Below are positions 9,181 to 14,957 of a stretch of DNA of 64,000 nt, piece by piece. The notes under the pieces were generated by a model, which was not told the DNA's origin, did not search any database, and worked only from the letters and a program-made list of their open reading frames with translations. The position numbers and the translations under genes are program-made. Source of the stretch: Rhodococcus antarcticus. GTDB taxonomy: Bacteria > Actinomycetota > Actinomycetes > Mycobacteriales > Mycobacteriaceae. Numbering within the stretch: the first letter of the stretch is position 1; each line of letters opens with the position of its first letter. The DNA lies in contig NZ_CP110615.1 of the NCBI RefSeq assembly GCF_026153295.1, positions 2,232,001 to 2,296,000 on the forward strand. The letters are read 5' to 3'.

Positions 9181-9256
9181 GGCCGGTCGGCCTGGCGCCT
9201 GCCGGGGGACTCGAACCCCCGTGAGATCCCTTCGCAGGCCGCTTTCACTTGCACAC
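9181..9256 (-). ncRNA. tRNA-like intergenic RNA element, copy B
   Basis: Minus strand: GTGTGCAAGTG after the dnaN stop, then GCCTGC, linker GAAGGGATCTCA, T-arm CGGGGG TTCGAGT CCCCCG, GCAGGC, then GCCA, an exact discriminator-plus-CCA look-alike. The second hairpin is GGCC-GACC-GGCC (9181-9192). The minihelix is 9197-9239. It has no D or anticodon arm, so it is not a complete tRNA. Confidence 0.82.
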
Positions 9257-10450
9257 TCAGCTCGGGATACGAACCGGCATGAGCAGGTGCCAGAACACGT
9301 CACCATCGGCGTCCACGCCGGGCTCGGTGACGACCATGGGGCGGGTCGAACGGGTGAAGCGCAGGACCACGTCGTCGGTGGCGAACGTGCCCAGCAGGTC
9401 CAGCAGGAAGCCGGGGTTGAAGCCGATGGTCAGGTCGTCGCCGACCACGCCGCACGGGATGAGCGGGGCCACGGCGCCAGTGACAGGCGGGACAGCGTGG
9501 ACACCCTCCGGGGTGACCCGCAGGTGCACGCTGGCACCACGGTGGGACTCGACGGCGTCGGCCAGGCACTCGGCCTTCGTGACGGCCTTCGCCAGGTTGG
9601 CTCGGTTGACGGTCACGGTGGTGGTGACGTCGGCCGGCGCCGGGCGGAGCTGCCGGAACTTGGGGAAGTCCCCGTCCATCGCGCGGGTGGTGAAGGTGAC
9701 GTCGCCGCAGGCGAAGGTGACCATCCCCGAGTCGAAGCCGATGACCAGGTGGTCGCCGACCAGGCGCTTCAGCACGGCGCCCAGCATCTTCGCTGGCACC
9801 AGCACGGACGCGGTGAAGGCGTCGACAGCGGACGTGTCGACGGAACCGACTGCCAGCCGGAAGCGGTCGGTGGTCGCCATGGTGAGTCGCCCCTCGGCCA
9901 CCTCCACCTGGACCCCGGTCAGGCTGGGCACGGTGTCATCCCGTGCGGCGGCTGCGCCCACCCGGGTCGCCAGCGCGGTGAACGCTGCCCGGTCCACCAC
10001 CATCTCCTGCCGGGCATCGGTGCCCACCGGAAGCATCGGGTAGTCGGCAAGGTCCAGGGGCTCCAGCGGCAGGGCGTACCCACCCACGGTGAGGATGGCA
10101 CCGGCCGGGGTCCCCGTCATGGTGAACCGGAGCCGGTCGGCATCGGCCTTCTTCTCGCCCTTCGCGACGGCAGCCACCAGGCCGGTGACCTGCGCGTGGG
10201 ACAGCAGGAGCGTGCCATCGGCGTGGCCCACGTCGCGCAGCACCACACGGGCCGAGGTCTCGTAGTCGAAGCCGGAGATGGTCAGGTCCCCGTCTGTCAC
10301 GCTGAACAGGGCACCGCCCAGCACAGGGACGGCGGGGCGCTTGCCGATGGCGACACCGACCGTGGTCAGGGCTGCCACCAGCTCGGGCCGGGTGGCGGTG
10401 AACGCCAGGCTGGTCACGGTGGTGGTGGGGGCGGCGAGGGTGGCGGTCAT
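9257..10450 (-). CDS. dnaN: DNA polymerase III beta sliding clamp (phage-encoded)
   Basis: The 397-aa protein has the length and three-domain layout of bacterial DnaN. Supporting motifs are the domain-I start LAFTATRPELVAALTTVGVA, GALFSVTDGDLTISGFDYE, TGVQVEVAEGRLTMATTDRF (domain II), GDFPKFRQL and the C-terminal HLLMPVRI, which closes the partner-binding pocket region. It forms a ring on DNA and tethers polymerase. No phage DNA polymerase is encoded in the window, so it would have to recruit host DnaE-type polymerase or other clamp clients. SD TGGAGG precedes the ATG. RNA elements C and B flank the gene. Confidence 0.93.
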   Translation of the reverse strand: MTATLAAPTTTVTSLAFTATRPELVAALTTVGVAIGKRPAVPVLGGALFSVTDGDLTISGFDYETSARVVLRDVGHADGTLLLSHAQVTGLVAAVAKGEKKADADRLRFTMTGTPAGAILTVGGYALPLEPLDLADYPMLPVGTDARQEMVVDRAAFTALATRVGAAAARDDTVPSLTGVQVEVAEGRLTMATTDRFRLAVGSVDTSAVDAFTASVLVPAKMLGAVLKRLVGDHLVIGFDSGMVTFACGDVTFTTRAMDGDFPKFRQLRPAPADVTTTVTVNRANLAKAVTKAECLADAVESHRGASVHLRVTPEGVHAVPPVTGAVAPLIPCGVVGDDLTIGFNPGFLLDLLGTFATDDVVLRFTRSTRPMVVTEPGVDADGDVFWHLLMPVRIPS

Positions 10451-10474
10451 GGTTCCTCCAGGTGGGGTGGTGCA

Positions 10475-10567
10475 AGGCCGGTCGGCCTAGCGCCTGCCGG
10501 GGGACTCGAACCCCCGTTGCTACCCTTCGCAGGCTACTCACACTTGCACAGACAGTGCAACTTACAC
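10475..10567 (-). ncRNA. tRNA-like intergenic RNA element, copy C
   Basis: Minus strand: palindrome GTGTAAGTTGCAC (10567-10555), a second half-site TGTGCAAGTG, then GCCTGC, linker GAAGGGTAGCAA, T-arm CGGGGG TTCGAGT CCCCCG, GCAGGC, GCTA, then hairpin AGGCC-GACC-GGCCT (10475-10488). The minihelix is 10492-10534. It lies between the 208-aa gene and dnaN. Confidence 0.82.
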
Positions 10568-11188
10568 GGCCGACGCGAAGGTCAGCTGCCCGAACCTCGG
10601 TGCCACGTCGTCCTCCACGGCGCCGGCCAGCATGTCGCGGGCCTCGACCAGGGCGTAGGGGAGTCCGATGAAGCCCCAGCAGGACTCCACCTCGACGTAG
10701 TCGCTGGGCTCGTCGACGTCGTCATCCCAGGTGGTGGCGTGCTCCACCACGATCCCGTACACGTCGCCCTCGGCCCAGCTCCGGTACTCCCCGGCCACTG
10801 CGACCAGGTAGGCGTCGCGCTCGGCCAGGGTGGTGGGGTACTGGGTCACCTCTGCGAGTCGGGCGTCATCCTCGACCCAGAGAAGGTCAGGGCCGGAACG
10901 GTGCGGGCTGGACATGGTGAGCGCTCGGCGCCCCTCGACCAGCCACAGGTAGCGCGGCAGGCTGTCGCGGTCCATCCCCCGACCGACTGCGCCACCCAGG
11001 GTGCTGGACAGGTCCTCGTCACGGTCCAGGCTGTCGTAGACGTACTCCCCCACCCGGCCGTCGAACTCCACCGTGTACAGCCACACGCCCGTGTCACCGT
11101 CACGCGGGCTCATCGGGTCGTCGTCGTACACCAGGCGGGCTCGGAAGCGGGAGTCCTCGGAGTAGATGGTCTCAGCGGTGTCGCTCAT
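10562..11188 (-). CDS. Acidic hypothetical protein, 208 aa
   Basis: The protein is strongly acidic (for example YDDDPMSPRDGDTG, HATTWDDDVDEPSDYVEVE) with well-spaced aromatic and hydrophobic residues, so it is probably globular. It lies in the early operon with ArdA and other acidic proteins, which suggests DNA mimicry or anti-defence as one possibility. That is inference only; no motif proves it. The ATG is at 11188. Confidence 0.7.
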   Translation of the reverse strand: MSDTAETIYSEDSRFRARLVYDDDPMSPRDGDTGVWLYTVEFDGRVGEYVYDSLDRDEDLSSTLGGAVGRGMDRDSLPRYLWLVEGRRALTMSSPHRSGPDLLWVEDDARLAEVTQYPTTLAERDAYLVAVAGEYRSWAEGDVYGIVVEHATTWDDDVDEPSDYVEVESCWGFIGLPYALVEARDMLAGAVEDDVAPRFGQLTFASAV

Positions 11189-11201
11189 GTCGTGCTCTCT
11201 C

Positions 11202-11468
11202 TCAGCTCGTACGGGTCAGCAGGTCGCGGAGTGCGCCTGCCAGGTCGTGTGCGGAGTCCTTCATGGCGTCGTCGTGGGCCTCCCACTCGCCCGGGGTGAG
11301 GTCGACGTACCCCATCGGTGCCTCCTCCAGCGCGTCCTCCAGGTTCTTCTCGTGCCGGGCCACCGCCTCGTCGTAGGCAGTCAGGGCCTCGACGGCGCTC
11401 TCCCGGGAGAACAGGGCTCCCCACTGCTCGGCAGCGGTCGTGCTCGGGGTGTCGGTCTCGTTGCTCAT
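11202..11468 (-). CDS. Hypothetical protein, 88 aa
   Basis: The protein begins MSNETDTPSTTAAEQWGALF and is otherwise acidic and helical (SAVEALTAYDEAVARHEKNL). The ATG at 11468 follows a GAGAGAGAG purine run and is 13 nt from the upstream stop. No family is recognised. Confidence 0.65.
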   Translation of the reverse strand: MSNETDTPSTTAAEQWGALFSRESAVEALTAYDEAVARHEKNLEDALEEAPMGYVDLTPGEWEAHDDAMKDSAHDLAGALRDLLTRTS

Positions 11469-11481
11469 GTCGGTCTCTCTC

Positions 11482-11634
11482 TCAGGTGAGGTCGGCGCCG
11501 CACTCGTCGCAGGTGCGGTCGTCGGTGGTGAGGTGCGGCTCGTTGCCGCCGGGCGAGGACGGGCACCCGGCCGTGTCGCAGGCGGGGTGGTGCTCCCCGC
11601 CGTAGCCACACTCCGTGCACGGCTCGGCGCTCAT
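11482..11634 (-). CDS. Small zinc-knuckle protein, 50 aa
   Basis: The protein contains CTECGYGGEHHPACDTAGC near the N-terminus and CDECGADL at the end: two CxxC pairs plus His/Cys, a compact Zn-binding fold. The ATG at 11634 overlaps the upstream stop (ATGA). It is likely an accessory or nucleic-acid-binding protein; no family is identified. Confidence 0.6.
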   Translation of the reverse strand: MSAEPCTECGYGGEHHPACDTAGCPSSPGGNEPHLTTDDRTCDECGADLT

Positions 11635-11921
11635 GCCAGAGCCCGCAGGGTGGCGACGTAGGCGCCGTGCATCACGGTCGTCAGGACCATGTTCAGGTGG
11701 TCCCACTCCTCGGCCTCGGCGACATAGTCTGGCCAGGAGACGTACTCGTGCTGCTCCAGCATCTCCCCGGCCCAGGAGTCGTGACGGTTCTCGAAGGGGT
11801 TCCACTCGGGCCAGTCCTCGTCCGGGTCGGACGCGCTGTTGAACAGGTAGTCGAGGGCGACAGCCGCGCCGTGCTGGGCAGCGGCCATGATCGCGGGGTC
11901 GGGGATCGTCTGCTCGTCCAT
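11631..11921 (-). CDS. Hypothetical acidic protein, about 96 aa
   Basis: The gene begins MDEQTIPDPAIMAAAQHGAA and is rich in Asp, Glu and Trp (EDWPEWNPFENRHDSW, PDYVAEAEEWDHLN). The ATG at 11921 overlaps the ardA stop codon; a GTG three bases earlier is an alternative. It is translationally coupled to ardA, so a shared anti-defence role is possible but unproven. Confidence 0.65.
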   Translation of the reverse strand: MDEQTIPDPAIMAAAQHGAAVALDYLFNSASDPDEDWPEWNPFENRHDSWAGEMLEQHEYVSWPDYVAEAEEWDHLNMVLTTVMHGAYVATLRALA

Positions 11922-12454
11922 CACAGGGACCGGAAGACGTAGATGGACAGGCCGGGGGCGTCCACGCTGTACAGGTCTCCGCCGATGAAGGCGTCACGAC
12001 CGAACGCCTCCATGTCGAAGTAGGAGGTCACCTCGTCGGGCAGACCGTGGAGCATCCCGGTGCTCTCGACGTACTCCCCCGCCCAGTCGGCCGGGCTGTC
12101 GAAGACACCTTCGTAGCACTCGCGGAAGTCCGACACGGTGGACTCGTCGACCTCGGCCGAGCCCTGGTAGGACAGGTAGGCGGCGAACGGGTCGCACTCG
12201 AAGTCCTCCACGTCGGCCAGCACCTCGGCCAGCCGGTCCGCGTCGCCCGGGGCGCACTCACCCTTCAGCGCTCCGCCGAACCCCTCGTGGTCCATCACCC
12301 ACAGTTCCTCGCAGGAGGTGTGCAGGCGACGGGGGGAGCCGGCGTGCACCTGGGCCAGGTCGATCTCACCAGCGCCGAGCGCGTCGAACCACTCGCCGAC
12401 CAGGGCGCCATCGTTGTAGCAGGCGAGACAGCCGATCCAGACCTTCGGGTCCAT
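11921..12454 (-). CDS. ardA: Antirestriction protein ArdA
   Basis: The 177-aa protein has the ArdA signature: an N-terminal WIGCLACYNDGALVGEWFDA, a middle HEGFGG, a helical SDFRECYEGVFDSPADWAGE segment, and a C-terminal SYFDMEAFGRD followed by a short beta strand. ArdA is a DNA-mimicking dimer that blocks type I restriction enzymes and protects incoming phage or plasmid DNA. The ATG at 12454 has SD GGAGGAGAA, placed just after RNA element D. Early leftward expression fits protection soon after injection. Confidence 0.93.
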   Translation of the reverse strand: MDPKVWIGCLACYNDGALVGEWFDALGAGEIDLAQVHAGSPRRLHTSCEELWVMDHEGFGGALKGECAPGDADRLAEVLADVEDFECDPFAAYLSYQGSAEVDESTVSDFRECYEGVFDSPADWAGEYVESTGMLHGLPDEVTSYFDMEAFGRDAFIGGDLYSVDAPGLSIYVFRSL

Positions 12455-12472
12455 GGTGTTCTCCTCCGTCGT

Positions 12473-12557
12473 GGTGTGCGCTCTGCACACCTAGCACCCG
12501 CCCAGGGACTCGAACCCTGGTGACATCCCATCGCGGGCTCCGCTCTCACTTGCACAC
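12473..12557 (-). ncRNA. tRNA-like intergenic RNA element, copy D
   Basis: Minus strand: GTGTGCAAGTG directly after a stop codon, GCCCGC, linker GATGGGATGTCA, T-arm CCAGGG TTCGAGT CCCTGG, GCGGGT (one G-U pair), GCTA, then hairpin GGTGTGC-AGAGC-GCACACC (12473-12491). The minihelix is 12496-12538. The SD and ATG of ardA follow. Confidence 0.82.
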
Positions 12558-13241
12558 TCAGGCGTAGAAGCCCGTCACCTCCGCGTCCTCGCTCCAGTCC
12601 TGCGCGTTGGTCGTGACGTAGTAGTCGATGACCCGTCCACCCACGGTGGCCTGGAGGACATCCCGCAAGGTCCGAACGTGCTCCCGGGTCGGCCGTCCGC
12701 GCACCGGGTCGACCGTCACCCTCACCAGGACGTGCACGGGCTCGTCCGGCTCCAGGGCCTCGCCCCAGGTCACGAACGAGTCACCGTCCGTGAAGGCCAG
12801 GGGGAAGTCCCGCACCCTCTCCACGATCTCGCGCTGCTCGGCACCGTGCACCGGGAGCACTCCCAGGTGGATGCAGAGGTCCGCACCGTCCAGCCACTTG
12901 TCCCCGGGCAGCATGTCGTCCTCCAGCTTGTCCAGGAACAGTCCCCCGCGCTCCCCGTCCTCCACGAACGCCCACCCCTCGGGGGCGATGTGCTCGGACA
13001 TCCACTCGACCGCGCTGCGGGAGGCGTCGGCCAGGTACTCGGGGCTCACGTCGGAGTCCCAGCGGTAGTCCGCCATGGCCTCCAGGTCGGAGAAGTCGTC
13101 CGGGAACCATCCACGGTCCAGGGCCAGCCCGATGATGTGCAGGTCGACCGCGTCGCTCGGACGGGTCGAGTAGTCCACCCAGCATCCCGCCTGGCACGCC
13201 GCGTCGATCTCCGTCATGCGCTCCACCACGATCGTGCCCAT
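12558..13241 (-). CDS. Acidic hypothetical protein upstream of ArdA
   Basis: The 227-aa protein starts at the ATG at 13241 (SD GGAGAGGG). An upstream in-frame extension would run through RNA element E and is not credible. The composition is acidic (DDFSDLEAMADYRWDSD, VEDGERGGLFLDKLEDDM) with a beta-rich C-terminal half (PVHVLVRVTVDPVRG). No family is recognised. It is an anti-defence candidate by position. Confidence 0.7.
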   Translation of the reverse strand: MGTIVVERMTEIDAACQAGCWVDYSTRPSDAVDLHIIGLALDRGWFPDDFSDLEAMADYRWDSDVSPEYLADASRSAVEWMSEHIAPEGWAFVEDGERGGLFLDKLEDDMLPGDKWLDGADLCIHLGVLPVHGAEQREIVERVRDFPLAFTDGDSFVTWGEALEPDEPVHVLVRVTVDPVRGRPTREHVRTLRDVLQATVGGRVIDYYVTTNAQDWSEDAEVTGFYA

Positions 13242-13254
13242 GTGTCCCTCTCCT

Positions 13255-13334
13255 GGGGTGCTACCTGCACCCCTAGCGCCTGCCCAGGGACTCGAACCCT
13301 GGTGACTGCCCATCGCAGGCTCTCACTTACACAC
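13255..13334 (-). ncRNA. tRNA-like intergenic RNA element, copy E
   Basis: Minus strand: GTGTGTAAGTG overlapping the TAA stop of the upstream gene, GCCTGC, linker GATGGGCAGTCA, T-arm CCAGGG TTCGAGT CCCTGG, GCAGGC, GCTA, hairpin GGGGTGC-AGGTA-GCACCCC (13255-13273). The minihelix is 13278-13320. Confidence 0.82.
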
Positions 13335-14019
13335 GCACCCCGATCGACCGGACCTCGGCGATCTTGCGGGGGAGGGTGCCGAACCGGAAGAAGCCACCCA
13401 CGGCCGTCTCGACCTGCCAGTAGGCCCCGTAGTGGGAGCGCTCGTCCCAGTCCATGTGAGCGTCCAGGTAGTCGTCCGTGATGTCGTCGTCCACGGCGTC
13501 CACCACGTCCTCGTCGTCCGTGATCTCACGGAGGGCGTCCAGCACCTCGGCACGGAGGTCGGCCCGGCCGTAGGACTCCCAGTCCTCGCGCTCCAGGTCG
13601 GACTCCAGGTCCGACAGGTCGGACTCGTCGTAGACGGGGTAGTCGTCGGCGATCGAGCGCAGGGCGTCGGCCAGGTGCTCGGGGATCTCCAGCGTGGCCG
13701 GGACCAGCAGCACGGAGTAGTCGTAGGACTCGGTCATCTCCACGAACACCTCGGGGAAGTCCTCCAGCAGACGACGGTTGTTTGACCGTGTGTAGGAACT
13801 CCCGGCGTAGTCACCCCAGGACGTGTCCCGCACCTGGAGGTACAGGGGACCCACGGGGACCTCGCCGATGGTCCGGCGGTAGTCGTCGGTCTGCATCATC
13901 GCGGTGAACCCGTAGGACGTCCGGTCACCCGGCTCGGGGGCGTCATCGTCGCCCCTCCACTCCAGCACGTTGAACCCGTGGTGGCCGATCAAGTCCGCTG
14001 CAAGGCAGGTGTCCGCCAT
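13327..14019 (-). CDS. Very acidic hypothetical protein, 230 aa
   Basis: The protein has an extreme Asp/Glu run in its second half (SDLSDLESDLEREDWESYG, REITDDEDVVDAVDDDITDD) and a beta-rich end (GAYWQVETAVGGFFRFG). The ATG at 14019 follows SD GGAGGAGAG. Upstream in-frame codons belong to RNA element F. The charge pattern is compatible with a DNA-mimic inhibitor like its neighbour ArdA, but this is inference. Confidence 0.7.
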   Translation of the reverse strand: MADTCLAADLIGHHGFNVLEWRGDDDAPEPGDRTSYGFTAMMQTDDYRRTIGEVPVGPLYLQVRDTSWGDYAGSSYTRSNNRRLLEDFPEVFVEMTESYDYSVLLVPATLEIPEHLADALRSIADDYPVYDESDLSDLESDLEREDWESYGRADLRAEVLDALREITDDEDVVDAVDDDITDDYLDAHMDWDERSHYGAYWQVETAVGGFFRFGTLPRKIAEVRSIGVRV

Positions 14020-14038
14020 GAGAGCTCTCCTCCGTCGT

Positions 14039-14106
14039 GGTGGGTACTCAGGACCCACCTAGCGCCCACCCAGGGACTCGAACCCTGGTGACTTCCCTTC
14101 GTGGGC
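14039..14106 (-). ncRNA. tRNA-like intergenic RNA element, copy F
   Basis: Minus strand: GCCCAC, linker GAAGGGAAGTCA, T-arm CCAGGG TTCGAGT CCCTGG, GTGGGC, GCTA, then hairpin GGTGGGT-CCTGAGT-ACCCACC (14039-14059). The minihelix is 14064-14106. This first copy in the operon lacks the GTGTGCAAGTG motif that precedes the other five. Confidence 0.82.
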
Positions 14107-14115
14107 TCACCTCGG

Positions 14116-14286
14116 CTACTGCAAGCCGACCTGCACCGGCAGGAACACGCCGGTCATCACTCCAGCGATCATGGAGCCCGCGATCTCACGGCTCCGCTGG
14201 CAGTACCCCGGGGCGAACCCGAGACCCATCGTCCGGGACCCCTCCAGGGCGGAGCCGTCCACGTTCCGCTTCAACAAGTCGACCAT
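14116..14286 (-). CDS. First gene of leftward operon, small hypothetical protein
   Basis: The 56-aa protein begins MVDLLKRNVDGSALEGSRTM and has a Gly- and Ala-rich hydrophobic C-terminal half (EIAGSMIAGVMTGVFLPVQV), so it may be membrane-associated. The ATG at 14286 follows SD AGAGGAGA and is the first start downstream of the leader region. Confidence 0.65.
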   Translation of the reverse strand: MVDLLKRNVDGSALEGSRTMGLGFAPGYCQRSREIAGSMIAGVMTGVFLPVQVGLQ

Positions 14287-14306
14287 GTCGATCTCCTCTA
14301 CTCACA

Positions 14307-14327
14307 CGTTACACACAGTGTGCAACG
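14307..14327. promoter_or_regulatory. Operator-like inverted repeat before first early gene
   Basis: CGTTACACAC and GTGTGCAACG flank a single A. This is a near-perfect inverted repeat built from the same half-site (GTGTGYAAC) found throughout the prophage. It lies 20-40 nt upstream of the first start codon of the leftward operon, within the leader. Confidence 0.6.
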
Positions 14328-14332
14328 GTTGC

Positions 14333-14379
14333 GGCTGGAGCCCCGTTCGAGGGTAGGCACATCTCTGCCCGCTCCAGCC
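14333..14379 (-). ncRNA. Leader RNA three-way junction 1
   Basis: A 9-bp closing stem (GGCTGGAGC 14333-14341 with GCTCCAGCC 14371-14379) encloses two hairpins: CCC-GTTCGA-GGG and GGCA-CATCTC-TGCC. It lies in the 5' leader of the leftward early operon and is followed by a G/C-run hairpin (about 14380-14402). It may be a structured regulatory leader; no known riboswitch class is recognised. Confidence 0.5.
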
Positions 14380-14416
14380 TCCCCCCACACTCAGGAGGGG
14401 GGTGACGTTGTGTCGT

Positions 14417-14476
14417 GCTGCCTGTTCCCGGTGCTAGACGGGAATGGCTTCGGGACATGGTCCCGCTTACGGCAGC
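14417..14476 (-). ncRNA. Leader RNA three-way junction 2
   Basis: GCTGCC (14417-14422) pairs with GGCAGC (14471-14476) and encloses TTCCCG-loop-CGGGAA (14425-14444) and GGGAC-ATG-GTCCC (14452-14464). Together with junction 1 it makes the early leader a heavily folded RNA of roughly 370 nt. No coding frame of any length fits the region. Confidence 0.5.
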
Positions 14477-14572
14477 CCTTCGGTTTATGCGCTAGGCCGA
14501 TCCTCCTCCTCCCCGGGACATGTCACCGGGGGGTGCTGGTGACCGCAAACCGCTAGCGCCTGTCCAGACGTA

Positions 14573-14594
14573 CCGCGTGCTATGGAGTTCTCAA
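14573..14594 (-). promoter_or_regulatory. boxA-like antitermination motif, copy 1
   Basis: On the minus strand the sequence reads TTGAGAACTCCATAGCACG. It resembles the TTGAGAACT... element of actinobacterial rRNA operon leaders and spacers. It is about 80-100 nt downstream of the predicted start of the proximal leftward promoter, the place where a nut-like element would act. Confidence 0.5.
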
Positions 14595-14677
14595 AGTGCT
14601 CGTGCAGGGCCGGGGCCTTCACGTCGGGTCCCTCCCCCTTGGGGGTGACTTCCGGCTGCCCGTTTGCTGTTTCACAA

Positions 14678-14705
14678 CTTACACACGATCTCCAGAGAAT
14701 GTCAA
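14678..14705 (-). promoter_or_regulatory. Main leftward early promoter
   Basis: On the minus strand a perfect -35 TTGACA (14705-14700) is 16 nt from TGTAAG (14683-14678). The -10 is embedded in GTGTGTAAGTT, a copy of the phage operator half-site, so occupancy would block initiation. Transcription would start near 14671, giving a leader of about 385 nt before the first ORF. Confidence 0.7.
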
Positions 14706-14835
14706 CCCAGCCCGTAGGACCGGCCGTATGGCCGTTCCCACCCGTTGCGGCTTCCTAGTGGCCGCGCCCCATCCGTCCCCCCGCAACCAGCAGGGATGAC
14801 GTTCGGCGTGACCGGGCGGAAGCCCGGTGTGTGAG

Positions 14836-14856
14836 TTGACGCTCTGGAGTTCTCAA
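14836..14856 (-). promoter_or_regulatory. boxA-like antitermination motif, copy 2
   Basis: On the minus strand the sequence reads TTGAGAACTCCAGAGCGTCA, sharing its first 12 bases with copy 1. It is about 60-75 nt downstream of the distal leftward promoter at 14922-14949. The paired placement, one boxA-like motif per promoter, argues against chance. Confidence 0.5.
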
Positions 14857-14921
14857 GGATCACGTCATCCGGGGTGCTGGTGGCCGGTGTGGCTGGCCGC
14901 TGCCCTGGTGACAAGAACCAA

Positions 14922-14949
14922 GTTACACACGGGGTGGGCCGATGGCAAA
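14922..14949 (-). promoter_or_regulatory. Distal leftward promoter candidate
   Basis: On the minus strand TTTGCC (14949-14944) and TGTAAC (14927-14922) are 16 nt apart. The -10 lies in GTGTGTAACTT, another operator half-site. It lies at the edge of the 17-bp repeat array. Confidence 0.5.
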
Positions 14950-14957
14950 TCGGGGCC

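Noticed and set aside
12558-13313. Longer N-terminus for the gene at 12558 (start 13313)
   Set aside because: The extra 24 residues are translation of RNA element E. The ATG at 13241 has the SD. The same artefact appears at the genes following elements D and F.
8657-14106. Functional tRNA genes at the T-arm-like elements
   Set aside because: Only 43-44 nt separate the ends of each minihelix. There is no D-arm or anticodon arm, so none can be a decoding tRNA.
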